Source: JAIXWP01 sp965247015
Lineage (GTDB): Bacteria; Bacteroidota; Bacteroidia; Flavobacteriales_D; Sanyastnellaceae
DNA: 64,000 bases
Assembly: GCA_965247015.1 (NCBI GenBank)
Contig: CBDFGG010000004.1
Coordinates: forward strand, 496,001-560,000
Direction of reading: 5' to 3'
Below the pieces are notes generated by a model. The model searched no databases, was not told where the DNA came from, and saw only the letters and a program-made list of their open reading frames with translations. The translations under genes and the position numbers were made by a program. This document shows, in pieces, positions 44,040-51,909 of the stretch. Numbering within the stretch: the first letter of the stretch is position 1; the number at the start of each line of letters is the position of its first letter.

Positions 44040-45365
44040 ATGAAAACAACCACCAAACTGATGACGCTTGCCCTCTGCACAATTGGGCTTTCAGCATCGG
44101 CTCAAAACATCAAGTTTGAGGAATACGACCTAAAAAATGGTCTACACGTAATTCTTCACGAAGACCACTCAACTCCTATCGTGGCAGTAACTGTGATGTA
44201 CCATGTAGGTTCAAAAAATGAAACAACTGGACGTACAGGTATGGCTCACTTCTTCGAACACCTTTTGTTTGAAGGATCTGAAAATATTGGCCGTGGTCAA
44301 TATTCTAAATTCGTTGAAAATGCTGGTGGTGGCTTAAATGCTAATACCTCACAAGACCGCACATTCTACTACGAACTTCTTCCAAGTAATCAATTGGAAC
44401 TTGGCTTGTGGTTGGAAAGTGAAAGAATGCTTCACGCGAAGGTTGAAAAGATCGGCATTGAAACGCAACGCGAAGTTGTAAAAGAAGAGAAACGTCAACG
44501 TATCGACAACCAACCTTATGGTAATCTTTTCGGCGCTACACTAGACGCAGCTTTCGATGTACACCCCTATAGCTGGGCACCTATCGGCAGCATGGAAGAT
44601 TTGAATGCTGCTCAAGAGCAAGATTTCATCGATTTTTATAAGACCTTTTATGTTCCAAACAATGCGGTACTTTCTATCGCTGGAGACATCAACATCGAAC
44701 AGACAAAAGAATTGATCAAGAAATATTTCTCGACGATTCCAAAAGGAACAAAAGAAATTCCTCGCCCTACTGTAAAAGAACCAATCAACAAAGGGGAAGT
44801 GCGTGATACCATCATGGGTAAAGATCAACTTCCAATGATCGTTCAAGCTTATCACATTCCAGCACAAGGAACAACAGAATTCTACGCGGTAGATATGTTG
44901 AACCAGTTGCTTGCACAAGGTGCTAGCTCTCGTCTAAACCGCGCATTGGTAGAAGAAAAGCAAGTAGCACTTTTCAGCGGAGCATTCACTTACAACGTAG
45001 AAGATCCAGGACTTACTCTTGCTTACAGCCTTGCAAATATGGGAGTAGAACCAAAGCAAGTGGAAGATGCGATGAATGCTGAATTCGAGCGTGTGAAGAA
45101 AGAAGAAATCACAGAAGAAGAATTCCAAAAACTTCGCAATCAAATTGAAAGTAACTTCATTCAAAGCAATTCTACCGTTGCAGGTATTGCTGAAAGTTTA
45201 GCTAACTATCACATGTACTATGGTGAGGCCAATTTGATTAATACTGAGATTCAAAGATACTTGGCGGTAACAAAGCAAGATATTCTAAAAGCAGCTCAGA
45301 AATTCTACATTCCAGAAAACAGAGTGGTAATTTATTTCCTTAACGATCCTGCTCTTTCAAAATAA
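44040..45365 (+). CDS. Periplasmic M16 zinc peptidase (catalytic subunit)
   Basis: M16B-type metallopeptidase of 441 aa with a signal peptide (1-21, ending SAQ). The inverted zinc motif HxxEH is His70, Glu73, His74 (MAHFFEHLLFEG) and the third ligand is Glu150 (VVKEEKR), 76 residues on as expected. NANTSQDRTFYYELLP and YGNLFGA are family blocks. The gene is followed after 25 bases by a paralogue lacking the zinc site but keeping the R/Y pair region, so the two should form a heterodimer, as in other M16B pairs. Confidence 0.94.
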   Translation: MKTTTKLMTLALCTIGLSASAQNIKFEEYDLKNGLHVILHEDHSTPIVAVTVMYHVGSKNETTGRTGMAHFFEHLLFEGSENIGRGQYSKFVENAGGGLNANTSQDRTFYYELLPSNQLELGLWLESERMLHAKVEKIGIETQREVVKEEKRQRIDNQPYGNLFGATLDAAFDVHPYSWAPIGSMEDLNAAQEQDFIDFYKTFYVPNNAVLSIAGDINIEQTKELIKKYFSTIPKGTKEIPRPTVKEPINKGEVRDTIMGKDQLPMIVQAYHIPAQGTTEFYAVDMLNQLLAQGASSRLNRALVEEKQVALFSGAFTYNVEDPGLTLAYSLANMGVEPKQVEDAMNAEFERVKKEEITEEEFQKLRNQIESNFIQSNSTVAGIAESLANYHMYYGEANLINTEIQRYLAVTKQDILKAAQKFYIPENRVVIYFLNDPALSK

Positions 45366-45390
45366 TATTCGCCTTTACAATAAAGAAGAA

Positions 45391-47472
45391 ATGAAAAATA
45401 TCCTCTATATATTATTAGCAGCAGTGGCCATGACATTTGCTGCATGTAAGACGACTCAAGTGGATCGCTCTATCGTTCCAGCTGCGGGTCCTGCACCAAA
45501 AATTCAAATCGGACAATACCAATTGTTCACCTTGGATAATGGCTTGAAGGTAATCGTCGTAGAAAATCACAAATTACCTCGTGTATCTTATTCAGTAAAC
45601 TTCGACATCGATCCAATTTTGGAAGGTGCAAATGCTGGTTATGTGCAAATGGCTGGTGGTCTGATGAGCGCTGGTACTAAGACATATTCTAAAGCACAAA
45701 TCGATGAGAAAATTGACTACATCGGAGCTGACCTCAGTACATCGGCAGGTGGCGTTTATGGTGGTTGTTTGAAAAAACACAGCGAACAATTCTTAGCATT
45801 GATGTCGGATGTTCTTATGAACCCAACCTTCCCTGAAGAAGAGTTGCAAAAGAACATCAAGCAGACACTTTCAGGTCTTGCAAGTGAAAAGACTGATCCG
45901 AATTCAATCAGCTCTAAAATTGGCAACGTAGTGAAGTATGGTAAAGATCACCCATATGGTGAACTTCAAACAGAAGAGACCATCAATGCTATCAAGCGTG
46001 ATGACCTCGTAGGTTTTTATAACAAATATGTGAAGCCAAACGTATCTTACTTGGTAATCGTTGGTGACATCACTCCAGAAGAAGCTAAGACACAAGCTCA
46101 AAAATATTTTGGTTCTTGGGCAAAAGGAAACGTGATGGGGGTGAAATACAAAACTCCTACTGAACCTTCTGCAAATCAAGTGGCATTCGTACCAGTTCCT
46201 GGTGCTGTTCAAAGTGTAATTGATGTAACATATCCAATTCAACTAAAGCCTGGAACACAAGAAGCAATTACTGCCAACGTATTGAACAATATCCTTGGTG
46301 GAAGCGGATTCCAAGCTCGCTTGATGCAAAACCTCCGTGAAGACAAAGCATACACATATGGTGCTTATTCATCTATCGATGCTGATGAGTTTGTTGGTTC
46401 ATTCAGCGCTGGTGCAAGTGTTAGAAATGAAGTAACGGATAGCGCAATCGTTCAGTTCATTTATGAAATGGAGCGTATGGTAAACGAACCAGTTGCGGAC
46501 AGCACTTTGAGTGTTGTAAAAAACATCATGACAGGAAGCTTTGCTCGCTCTTTGGAACGTCCACAGACGATTGCAAACTTTGCTTATAACATCGAAAAAT
46601 ATGGTCTGCCAAAAGACTATTATGAAACGTATTTGCAGAAATTAAATGCAATCACTGCTGCAGATGTGCAAGCGCTTGCGAAGAAAATTATTCGTCCAAA
46701 GAACTGCTATATTACTGTAGTGGGTAACAAAGAAATTGCAGAGAAATTGAATGTATTTGCAGCCTCTGGAAAAGTAGACATGTACAATCCTGACGGATCT
46801 ATTTTCGTTGATTTGAAAGCTGCTCCAGCAGGTGTGACTGCAGAGACTGTATTAAACAATTACATCACTGCCATTGGTGGCAAGGACAAAATCCAAGCTA
46901 TCAAATCATATGAGCAGCAAGGTAAATATTTGATGGGCCCAATGGGACTTGACATGAACATCAAAGTAAAAGACAATGCTAAAATCGCAATGACCATCAA
47001 CATGAATGGTATGGAAATGATGAAGCAAGTTTTTGATGGAACAAAAGGTGTAAGTTCTCAAATGGGTCAAAAAGCAGACATGAGCGAAGATGAGCTTGCA
47101 GAAGCACGTCAGCAATTGGATATGCTTTTTGAAATCAATTATCCAAAGTATAACATCACTGCAACCCTCAAAGGAATCGGTGCTGTTGAAGGAAAAGACG
47201 CTTATGTGATCGAAAGAAAAGATCCAAATGGAGACGTGACTACCGATTACTATGATGTAAACAGTGGATTGAAAGTGAAATCAATTTCTGTAAACAAGGA
47301 TGGCGAAGAAGTAGTAACTGTTGAAACAACATTCCTTGAATACAAAGAATTCAATGGTGTTAAATTCCCAGTGTCTCAAAAGCAGTTGATGGGCGCACAA
47401 GAATTCAGTATTCAAGTGAGCGATATCATCATCAATCCAAAATTGGATGATGCTGCATTCAAGACGAATTAA
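45391..47472 (+). CDS. M16-family lipoprotein partner without zinc site, with C-terminal extension
   Basis: A 693-aa lipoprotein (lipobox FAAC, Cys19). Residues about 40-460 are an M16 fold whose HxxEH position reads QMAGG (86-90), so it cannot bind zinc there. It keeps NLREDKAYTYGAYS, the R/Y substrate-tail motif of non-catalytic M16B subunits. Residues about 475-693 are an added domain with NYITAIGGKDKIQAIKSYEQ and EYKEFNGVKFPVSQKQLM, resembling lipoprotein-sorting/LolA-like beta domains. It should tether the catalytic partner to a membrane. The operon ends in a hairpin that abuts the next gene. Confidence 0.9.
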   Translation: MKNILYILLAAVAMTFAACKTTQVDRSIVPAAGPAPKIQIGQYQLFTLDNGLKVIVVENHKLPRVSYSVNFDIDPILEGANAGYVQMAGGLMSAGTKTYSKAQIDEKIDYIGADLSTSAGGVYGGCLKKHSEQFLALMSDVLMNPTFPEEELQKNIKQTLSGLASEKTDPNSISSKIGNVVKYGKDHPYGELQTEETINAIKRDDLVGFYNKYVKPNVSYLVIVGDITPEEAKTQAQKYFGSWAKGNVMGVKYKTPTEPSANQVAFVPVPGAVQSVIDVTYPIQLKPGTQEAITANVLNNILGGSGFQARLMQNLREDKAYTYGAYSSIDADEFVGSFSAGASVRNEVTDSAIVQFIYEMERMVNEPVADSTLSVVKNIMTGSFARSLERPQTIANFAYNIEKYGLPKDYYETYLQKLNAITAADVQALAKKIIRPKNCYITVVGNKEIAEKLNVFAASGKVDMYNPDGSIFVDLKAAPAGVTAETVLNNYITAIGGKDKIQAIKSYEQQGKYLMGPMGLDMNIKVKDNAKIAMTINMNGMEMMKQVFDGTKGVSSQMGQKADMSEDELAEARQQLDMLFEINYPKYNITATLKGIGAVEGKDAYVIERKDPNGDVTTDYYDVNSGLKVKSISVNKDGEEVVTVETTFLEYKEFNGVKFPVSQKQLMGAQEFSIQVSDIIINPKLDDAAFKTN

Positions 47473-47489
47473 TCGTATCTAAATATTCA

Positions 47490-47497
47490 TACTTTTG
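47490..47497 (+). promoter_or_regulatory. Candidate -7 box overlapping the M16 operon terminator (TACTTTTG)
   Basis: TACTTTTG fits TAnnTTTG and ends at the base of the following hairpin. A transcript from it would begin inside the stem and so lack the full terminator hairpin. Confidence 0.4.
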
Positions 47498-47530
47498 TAA
47501 AGGCTGTCCCACCGACAGCCTTTACTTTTT
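47497..47530 (+). terminator. Terminator after the M16 operon, abutting the next start codon
   Basis: GTAAAGGCTGTC / GACAGCCTTTAC with loop CCACC, then TTTTT and ACC directly before the ATG at 47534. Confidence 0.82.
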
Positions 47531-47533
47531 ACC

Positions 47534-48223
47534 ATGAAGAAATTATTCCTACTACTAGCGGTCTTTATGATCGGTCTTACTTCAGTGGCACAAGACACAC
47601 TTGCGGTTGATTCTACAAAAGTCAAAAAAGTAAAGAAGCCAAAGAAAGCGGTAGCCAATGGATTCGGACTATCCATGGGTTTGATTTATGGAATACTACG
47701 TGCAGAAACAGAAGCAAAATTTATTCCTAACTCAAATAAAATTGTAAAGTCAGAACCTGTCAATAAAACGGGAGTTTCTGCGGCTATTTTTTACGAGTAT
47801 TCTTGGAGTAAATGGACCCTGCGCCCCGCAGTGGAAGCCAATTTAGCTCTTGCACACATCAAATACGATGTAGAGCGATTCAACGATGAAGAAGGTTATA
47901 TTTTTCCATTAACCATCGATCTTCCTATAGCCCTCATGTACCATCCAGAAAAAAAGAACTGGCCGAGTTTTATGATTGGTGCAAGACCAATATTTAATTC
48001 AGACCAATTCAGCAGCATCCATCCTACAACTGCCAACTTCGCTTTTAATGGAGATCTTGGAATATCCTATGTCCTTCCGGCTGGTAAGAATAAAATGCGT
48101 ATTGAACTCGTCTACAGCTATGGGTTTATTGATGTTTTGAAAAAAGAAGAAAACGACACCTATTCCATTGGGGTAAATAATATCTATCGCGATATTTTGG
48201 GACTCAAGCTTTACTTCAATTAA
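47534..48223 (+). CDS. Outer-membrane beta-barrel protein, possibly PorT-like
   Basis: A 229-aa exported protein: signal peptide 1-19 (ending SVA-Q), a basic VKKVKKPKK stretch (30-38), then alternating strands expected of a small eight-stranded barrel (SMGLIYGILRAE, FYEYSWSKWTLRPAVEANL, IELVYSYGFIDVL) and an aromatic C-terminus (LKLYFN). Size and the pattern PLTIDLPIALMYH / MIGARPIFNSD resemble PorT/SprT-type porins needed for T9SS, but other Bacteroidota barrels share this; the PorT reading is a guess. Confidence 0.72.
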   Translation: MKKLFLLLAVFMIGLTSVAQDTLAVDSTKVKKVKKPKKAVANGFGLSMGLIYGILRAETEAKFIPNSNKIVKSEPVNKTGVSAAIFYEYSWSKWTLRPAVEANLALAHIKYDVERFNDEEGYIFPLTIDLPIALMYHPEKKNWPSFMIGARPIFNSDQFSSIHPTTANFAFNGDLGISYVLPAGKNKMRIELVYSYGFIDVLKKEENDTYSIGVNNIYRDILGLKLYFN

Positions 48224-48274
48224 GGTCTGTTGAAAACAAAATAGGACAGAATAAATTCTGTTTTATCGGGTTAG

Positions 48275-48282
48275 TACTTTCG
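48275..48282 (+). promoter_or_regulatory. Possible -7 box, TTCG variant, of ftsE (TACTTTCG)
   Basis: TACTTTCG lies 20 bases before the ftsE ATG. A weak hairpin (ACAGAAT/ATTCTGT, 48246-48261) just upstream may end the preceding gene. Confidence 0.35.
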
Positions 48283-48302
48283 TTCTACTAATTCGATGTC
48301 AC

Positions 48303-49001
48303 ATGTTAGAGTCAGAAATCGTTATAAAGCTTGAGAATGTAAGCGTTCAGCAAGGCGGCAACGTTGTCCTTGAAGACGTAAATCTTGAAGTGGAAAACGG
48401 AGAATTCATATACCTGATTGGAAAAACAGGTAGTGGAAAAAGTAGTCTTCTCAAATGCTTATACGGCGAACTTCCTCTATACAAAGGCACCGGCATCTGT
48501 TGCGGCTACGAACTCAATAATCTCAAACGCTCTCAAATTCCCTATCTGCGTAGAAAACTGGGAATCGTTTTTCAAGATTTCGAACTGCTGACCGACAGAA
48601 ATATTCAAGACAACTTGGAATTCGTTCTTCGCGCCACGGGCTGGAACGATAAGAAGGCCATTAAGAGCAGAATGGAGAGCGTGCTTGAACTAGTGCAGTT
48701 AGAGGGGAAAGAATCGAAATTACCCCATGAATTGAGCGGAGGCGAACAACAACGCGTGGCTATCGCAAGAGCTTTACTCAATACCCCGCATCTTATCCTA
48801 GCAGATGAGCCTACTGGTAATCTTGATCCACAAACGAGTCTCGAGATCTTGAACCTCCTTCTCGCGATCAGCAAATCAGGCACCACAGTATTGATGGCTT
48901 CCCATGACTACGGCACCATGCAGAAATTCAGCAGCCGTATTCTTGTTTGCAACGAAAGATCCATTGTGGAGTCCAACGATCATTCATTTGCCCACCTCTA
49001 A
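48303..49001 (+). CDS. ftsE: Cell-division ABC transporter ATP-binding protein FtsE
   Basis: ATPase that with FtsX couples division to cell-wall hydrolase activation. The 232-aa protein has Walker A GKTGSGKSS (about 40-48), Q-loop VFQDFELL, signature LSGGEQQRVAIARALL, Walker B LILADEPTGNLDP and H-switch ASHDYG. The text IGKTGSGKSSLLKCLYGELPLYKG is characteristic of Bacteroidota FtsE. No ftsX gene is adjacent. Its TAA overlaps the ATG of the next gene by one base (TAATG), coupling it to a glycosyltransferase. Confidence 0.9.
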   Translation: MLESEIVIKLENVSVQQGGNVVLEDVNLEVENGEFIYLIGKTGSGKSSLLKCLYGELPLYKGTGICCGYELNNLKRSQIPYLRRKLGIVFQDFELLTDRNIQDNLEFVLRATGWNDKKAIKSRMESVLELVQLEGKESKLPHELSGGEQQRVAIARALLNTPHLILADEPTGNLDPQTSLEILNLLLAISKSGTTVLMASHDYGTMQKFSSRILVCNERSIVESNDHSFAHL

Positions 49002-49741
49002 TGCGAAGCGTTTTTTTCAGCATTATAATCCCAAGTTATTGTTCTGAAAAAACGATTCGAACTTGCATTGACTCCATTCTTCATCAGAGTTTCAAGAACT
49101 TTGAAATTATAATAATTGACGGGGCCTCCAATGATAAAACACTTGAGATTATCAAGGCCTACGGAAGTTCTGTGAATAAACTAATTAGTGAAAAAGATAG
49201 CGGAGTTTACGACGCCATCAATAAGGGAATCCACATTGCTTCTGGCGAATACATTTATGTTTTAGGATCTGACGACCAATTATTTTCGAACGATACTTTA
49301 GAAAAAATTCAAGCAGTAGCTCAGGGCTCCTCACCAATGCTAATTTTTGGGAATGTTAAAAATGTAGGAAGGCAACATCGCGCCGTGCCTGCCATTCATC
49401 AATCAAGCTTTGATTCTTCTTTGTACTTAAAAAACACACTTCACCAACAGGGCTGCTTCTATCATCATTCTCTTTTTTCTGAAAAAAAATTCAATGCTGA
49501 GTATAAAATACTAGGTGACTACGATTTCCATTTACAGCTTTTTCAAGAAAAAATCTCTTCACTACAAATTCACACAACCGTTGCCACGTGCGAGGCTCAA
49601 GGACTCTCAAAAAGATTTACAAAAGAGCTTTACCAAGAAGAATTAAAAATAAAAAAACAAAGACTGAATTTCTTTTGGCTCGCAATAAATAGAATTCTAA
49701 TACCTCTGAAATATTTCAGAAAGCGCTACCTCAATTTTTAA
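49001..49741 (+). CDS. Family 2 glycosyltransferase
   Basis: A 246-aa GT-A enzyme, started at the ATG at 49001 that overlaps the ftsE stop; an in-frame ATG at 48947 lies inside ftsE and is rejected. SIIIPSYCSEKTIRTCIDSI (6-25), EIIIIDGASNDKT, SGVYDAINKGIHIASGEYI and the LGSDD metal-binding motif are typical of GT2 enzymes that extend surface glycans. The acceptor is unknown. The 3' end overlaps the convergent GT4-type gene by 11 bases. Confidence 0.9.
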   Translation: MRSVFFSIIIPSYCSEKTIRTCIDSILHQSFKNFEIIIIDGASNDKTLEIIKAYGSSVNKLISEKDSGVYDAINKGIHIASGEYIYVLGSDDQLFSNDTLEKIQAVAQGSSPMLIFGNVKNVGRQHRAVPAIHQSSFDSSLYLKNTLHQQGCFYHHSLFSEKKFNAEYKILGDYDFHLQLFQEKISSLQIHTTVATCEAQGLSKRFTKELYQEELKIKKQRLNFFWLAINRILIPLKYFRKRYLNF

Positions 49742-50852
49742 AAATAGGCTCATAGATTTTTCTCAGCACTTCTTCTTCTCTCTGCCAGTTGAGCTTCTCC
49801 TTTGCGATTTTACACGCCACCTTTTTTTCAGAATACAAAATGTCATTCAAAGCTTTGCTTGCAGCATCCGCAATTGCTTTCGCGTTCACCTCATCCACGA
49901 GCCAGCCTACATTATATGTCAGAATAATATTCTTGATTTCAGGAAGATTTGAGCCCAGAACAGGAATTTCGCAATGGATATAATCAAATAATTTATTGGG
50001 GAGCGAAAGCGTATAATTCAAGTGTAGCGGCTTATCCAGCGTCAATCCAAGATCGCAGCTCATGGTGTATTTTCTCAATTCCTCAAAAGGCATCTTCGGT
50101 AAAATTTTTACCTTCTCTCTGTATGTATCCGTGCTTGCCATTTCTCGAAGCAACGGCATTTCCCGGCCCGATCCGATAATGAGTAATAATACATCATTCA
50201 TATACTGCATGGCTTCCAACGCTTCCTTTCCTCCGCGGTCAGGATCTATGAACGCCCCCTGAAGTAAAATGATTTTTTTATCAGTCGGTAAATTCAACTC
50301 CTCTCTGAAAGACTTTACTGGAGAGTCTTTCAAGAATGGAATGTTTCGAACCACGTTTACTGAAACTCTATATTTTTCGCTATAAATAGAAGCAATACTT
50401 TCGTTGACAGTAATGATATTTTTGAGTTTAGGAAAAATTCTTTTCTCTATAAATAGCCACACCGATTTCTGAAACCCTCGTCCAGTGAGCCCTTCAGCCT
50501 CGGTAAAATATTCATGACTATCATAAACCAATTGTTTCTTTCTCCATCTCGAAACAAGAAATGCCGGCAAAAGAGTATCCAAATCATTTGCTAAAATGAC
50601 GTCGGTCTTTTTGAATAAGAGATAAAAAAATAAGCGAAGATTCAATGCGGCATAAAAGAACATCCCACGCTGAAAAAACAAAGAAAATCGCTTGACTTCA
50701 TACGATCTAGAGAATTCCTTGCTGGTCGGAAGCCTTCTTCCCACAAGGGTTATATCAAACCCAATACTTTCTAATGTCGCACATACTTTAGCAACGCGTT
50801 GATCAAACTCGAGATCATTTGAAACTAAAACTGTAATGTGCTTTTTGCTCAT
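49731..50852 (-). CDS. GT4-type (family 1-like) glycosyltransferase
   Basis: A 373-aa GT-B enzyme. The N-terminal half has VLVSNDLEFDQRVAKVCATL (8-27) and DVILANDLDTLLPAF, LVYDSHEYFTEAEG. The C-terminal donor domain shows KKIILLQGAFIDPDRGGKEALEAM and LGLTLDKPLHLNYTLSLPNKLFDYIHCEIPVLGSNLPEIKN, with the family's E-x7-E region (PNKLFDYI...PE). Its ATG overlaps the exonuclease stop codon (ATGA), so the two are coupled. Probably a surface-glycan enzyme. Confidence 0.9.
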   Translation of the reverse strand: MSKKHITVLVSNDLEFDQRVAKVCATLESIGFDITLVGRRLPTSKEFSRSYEVKRFSLFFQRGMFFYAALNLRLFFYLLFKKTDVILANDLDTLLPAFLVSRWRKKQLVYDSHEYFTEAEGLTGRGFQKSVWLFIEKRIFPKLKNIITVNESIASIYSEKYRVSVNVVRNIPFLKDSPVKSFREELNLPTDKKIILLQGAFIDPDRGGKEALEAMQYMNDVLLLIIGSGREMPLLREMASTDTYREKVKILPKMPFEELRKYTMSCDLGLTLDKPLHLNYTLSLPNKLFDYIHCEIPVLGSNLPEIKNIILTYNVGWLVDEVNAKAIADAASKALNDILYSEKKVACKIAKEKLNWQREEEVLRKIYEPIFKN

Positions 50853-51676
50853 TTCAGATCGCCATTCCTAATATCTGTCAATACCTTTTTAGTATATAAT
50901 GGAAAATCTGCATTCTGCATCCAGCTATAATAGCCAGGATCTTTAATGAGAACATCCATCACTTTACTGCCTTTGTATTTTCCAAAATTGAAAATAATAT
51001 CTCCTTGATCAGAATAAATGATGTGTCCCGCAAGGTCTGCCTTTTTCTTTCGCTCTGTCAAAGCATGAATCTTATCCATATCGTTGACCACAGGCTCATA
51101 CAGATTGCCAGCCTTATCTTCCATCTGAACTCCGGCATATCGATCGAGCATGGCTTCAAAAACTTCCTTCGTCGCCATGGCATCAGGCAAGGCTTCGTGA
51201 GCGCCCTCCAAAGATTTATCACAATAGAATTTATATGCAGCCTTTAAAGTGCGTGGCTCCATCATGTGAAATAAAATCTGTACATCTATCAAATTTCTTC
51301 CCTCTAATGAAAAGTCAACACCCACTCTTAAAAACTCCTCTGCGAGAAGTGGGATATCAAATTTGTTGCTATTAAAACCACCGAGGTCACAATCCATTAG
51401 AAATTGAAAAAGCTTACGCGACGCTTGTTCAAATGTTGGCGCTGCCACCACATCTTGATCATAGATTCCATGCACCATTGAAGACTCCATTGGAATGGGC
51501 ATTTGTGGATTGATAAGAAAACGATTCTCTGGTCCACTCTGCGCTGGCAGTGTTCGCACTGATCCATCAGGCATCATTTTGACAATGGCAATTTCTACAA
51601 TTCTGTCTTTCGCTACATCGGTCCCTGTAGTCTCCAAGTCAAAGAAAGCCAAAGGCTTTTTCAAATTCAATTTCAT
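50849..51676 (-). CDS. DnaQ-like 3'-5' exonuclease (DEDDh)
   Basis: A 275-aa exonuclease. Catalytic Asp13 and Glu15 (FFDLETTGTD), Asp107 (NSNKFDIPLL), His160 and Asp165 (GAHEALPDA) complete the DEDDh set. The C-terminal part (200-275) includes IIFNFGKYKGSKVMDVLIKDPGYYSWM, a small domain often found after the exonuclease in Bacteroidota members. It could be a pol III epsilon-like proofreader or a separate repair nuclease. The next gene is a glycosyltransferase joined by a four-base overlap. Confidence 0.93.
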   Translation of the reverse strand: MKLNLKKPLAFFDLETTGTDVAKDRIVEIAIVKMMPDGSVRTLPAQSGPENRFLINPQMPIPMESSMVHGIYDQDVVAAPTFEQASRKLFQFLMDCDLGGFNSNKFDIPLLAEEFLRVGVDFSLEGRNLIDVQILFHMMEPRTLKAAYKFYCDKSLEGAHEALPDAMATKEVFEAMLDRYAGVQMEDKAGNLYEPVVNDMDKIHALTERKKKADLAGHIIYSDQGDIIFNFGKYKGSKVMDVLIKDPGYYSWMQNADFPLYTKKVLTDIRNGDLK

Positions 51677-51694
51677 AGATATCTGTATTGCTTA

Positions 51695-51702
51695 CAAACG
51701 TA
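51695..51702 (-). promoter_or_regulatory. Candidate -7 box of the exonuclease/glycosyltransferase unit (TACGTTTG)
   Basis: On the minus strand TACGTTTG fits TAnnTTTG and lies 18 bases before the ATG at 51676. Confidence 0.5.
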
Positions 51703-51827
51703 CTTTGATAAACTCAACTTTCATTCAATTTTATGGAATAATTCACCCCATTAAAATATTCCTCCAACTGAGTCGTTCAACCAACACAGAGTAGTAATCC
51801 CGATTAATTTCGGGAAAGAGGGTAGCA

Positions 51828-51862
51828 AAAGAAAGCCTCGGAGGGGAGTCTCCGAGGCTTTC
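51828..51862 (-). terminator. Terminator after the TPR/PD40/OmpA-like gene
   Basis: GAAAGCCTCGGA / TCCGAGGCTTTC around an eight-base loop; on the minus strand it is followed by TTTTGC. A second small inverted repeat, CCCGA/TCGGG, lies at 51799-51814. The rest of the 51677-51909 gap shows only the exonuclease promoter box. Confidence 0.8.
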
Positions 51863-51909
51863 GACTTATTGATCGTTATTTAAGTAATAACTTTCTTTCA
51901 AAAGTTATG

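Noticed and set aside
43886..44119. Short plus-strand frame before the M16 peptidase
   Set aside because: It overlaps the signal peptide of the M16 gene in another frame, shows no domain and has no promoter of its own.
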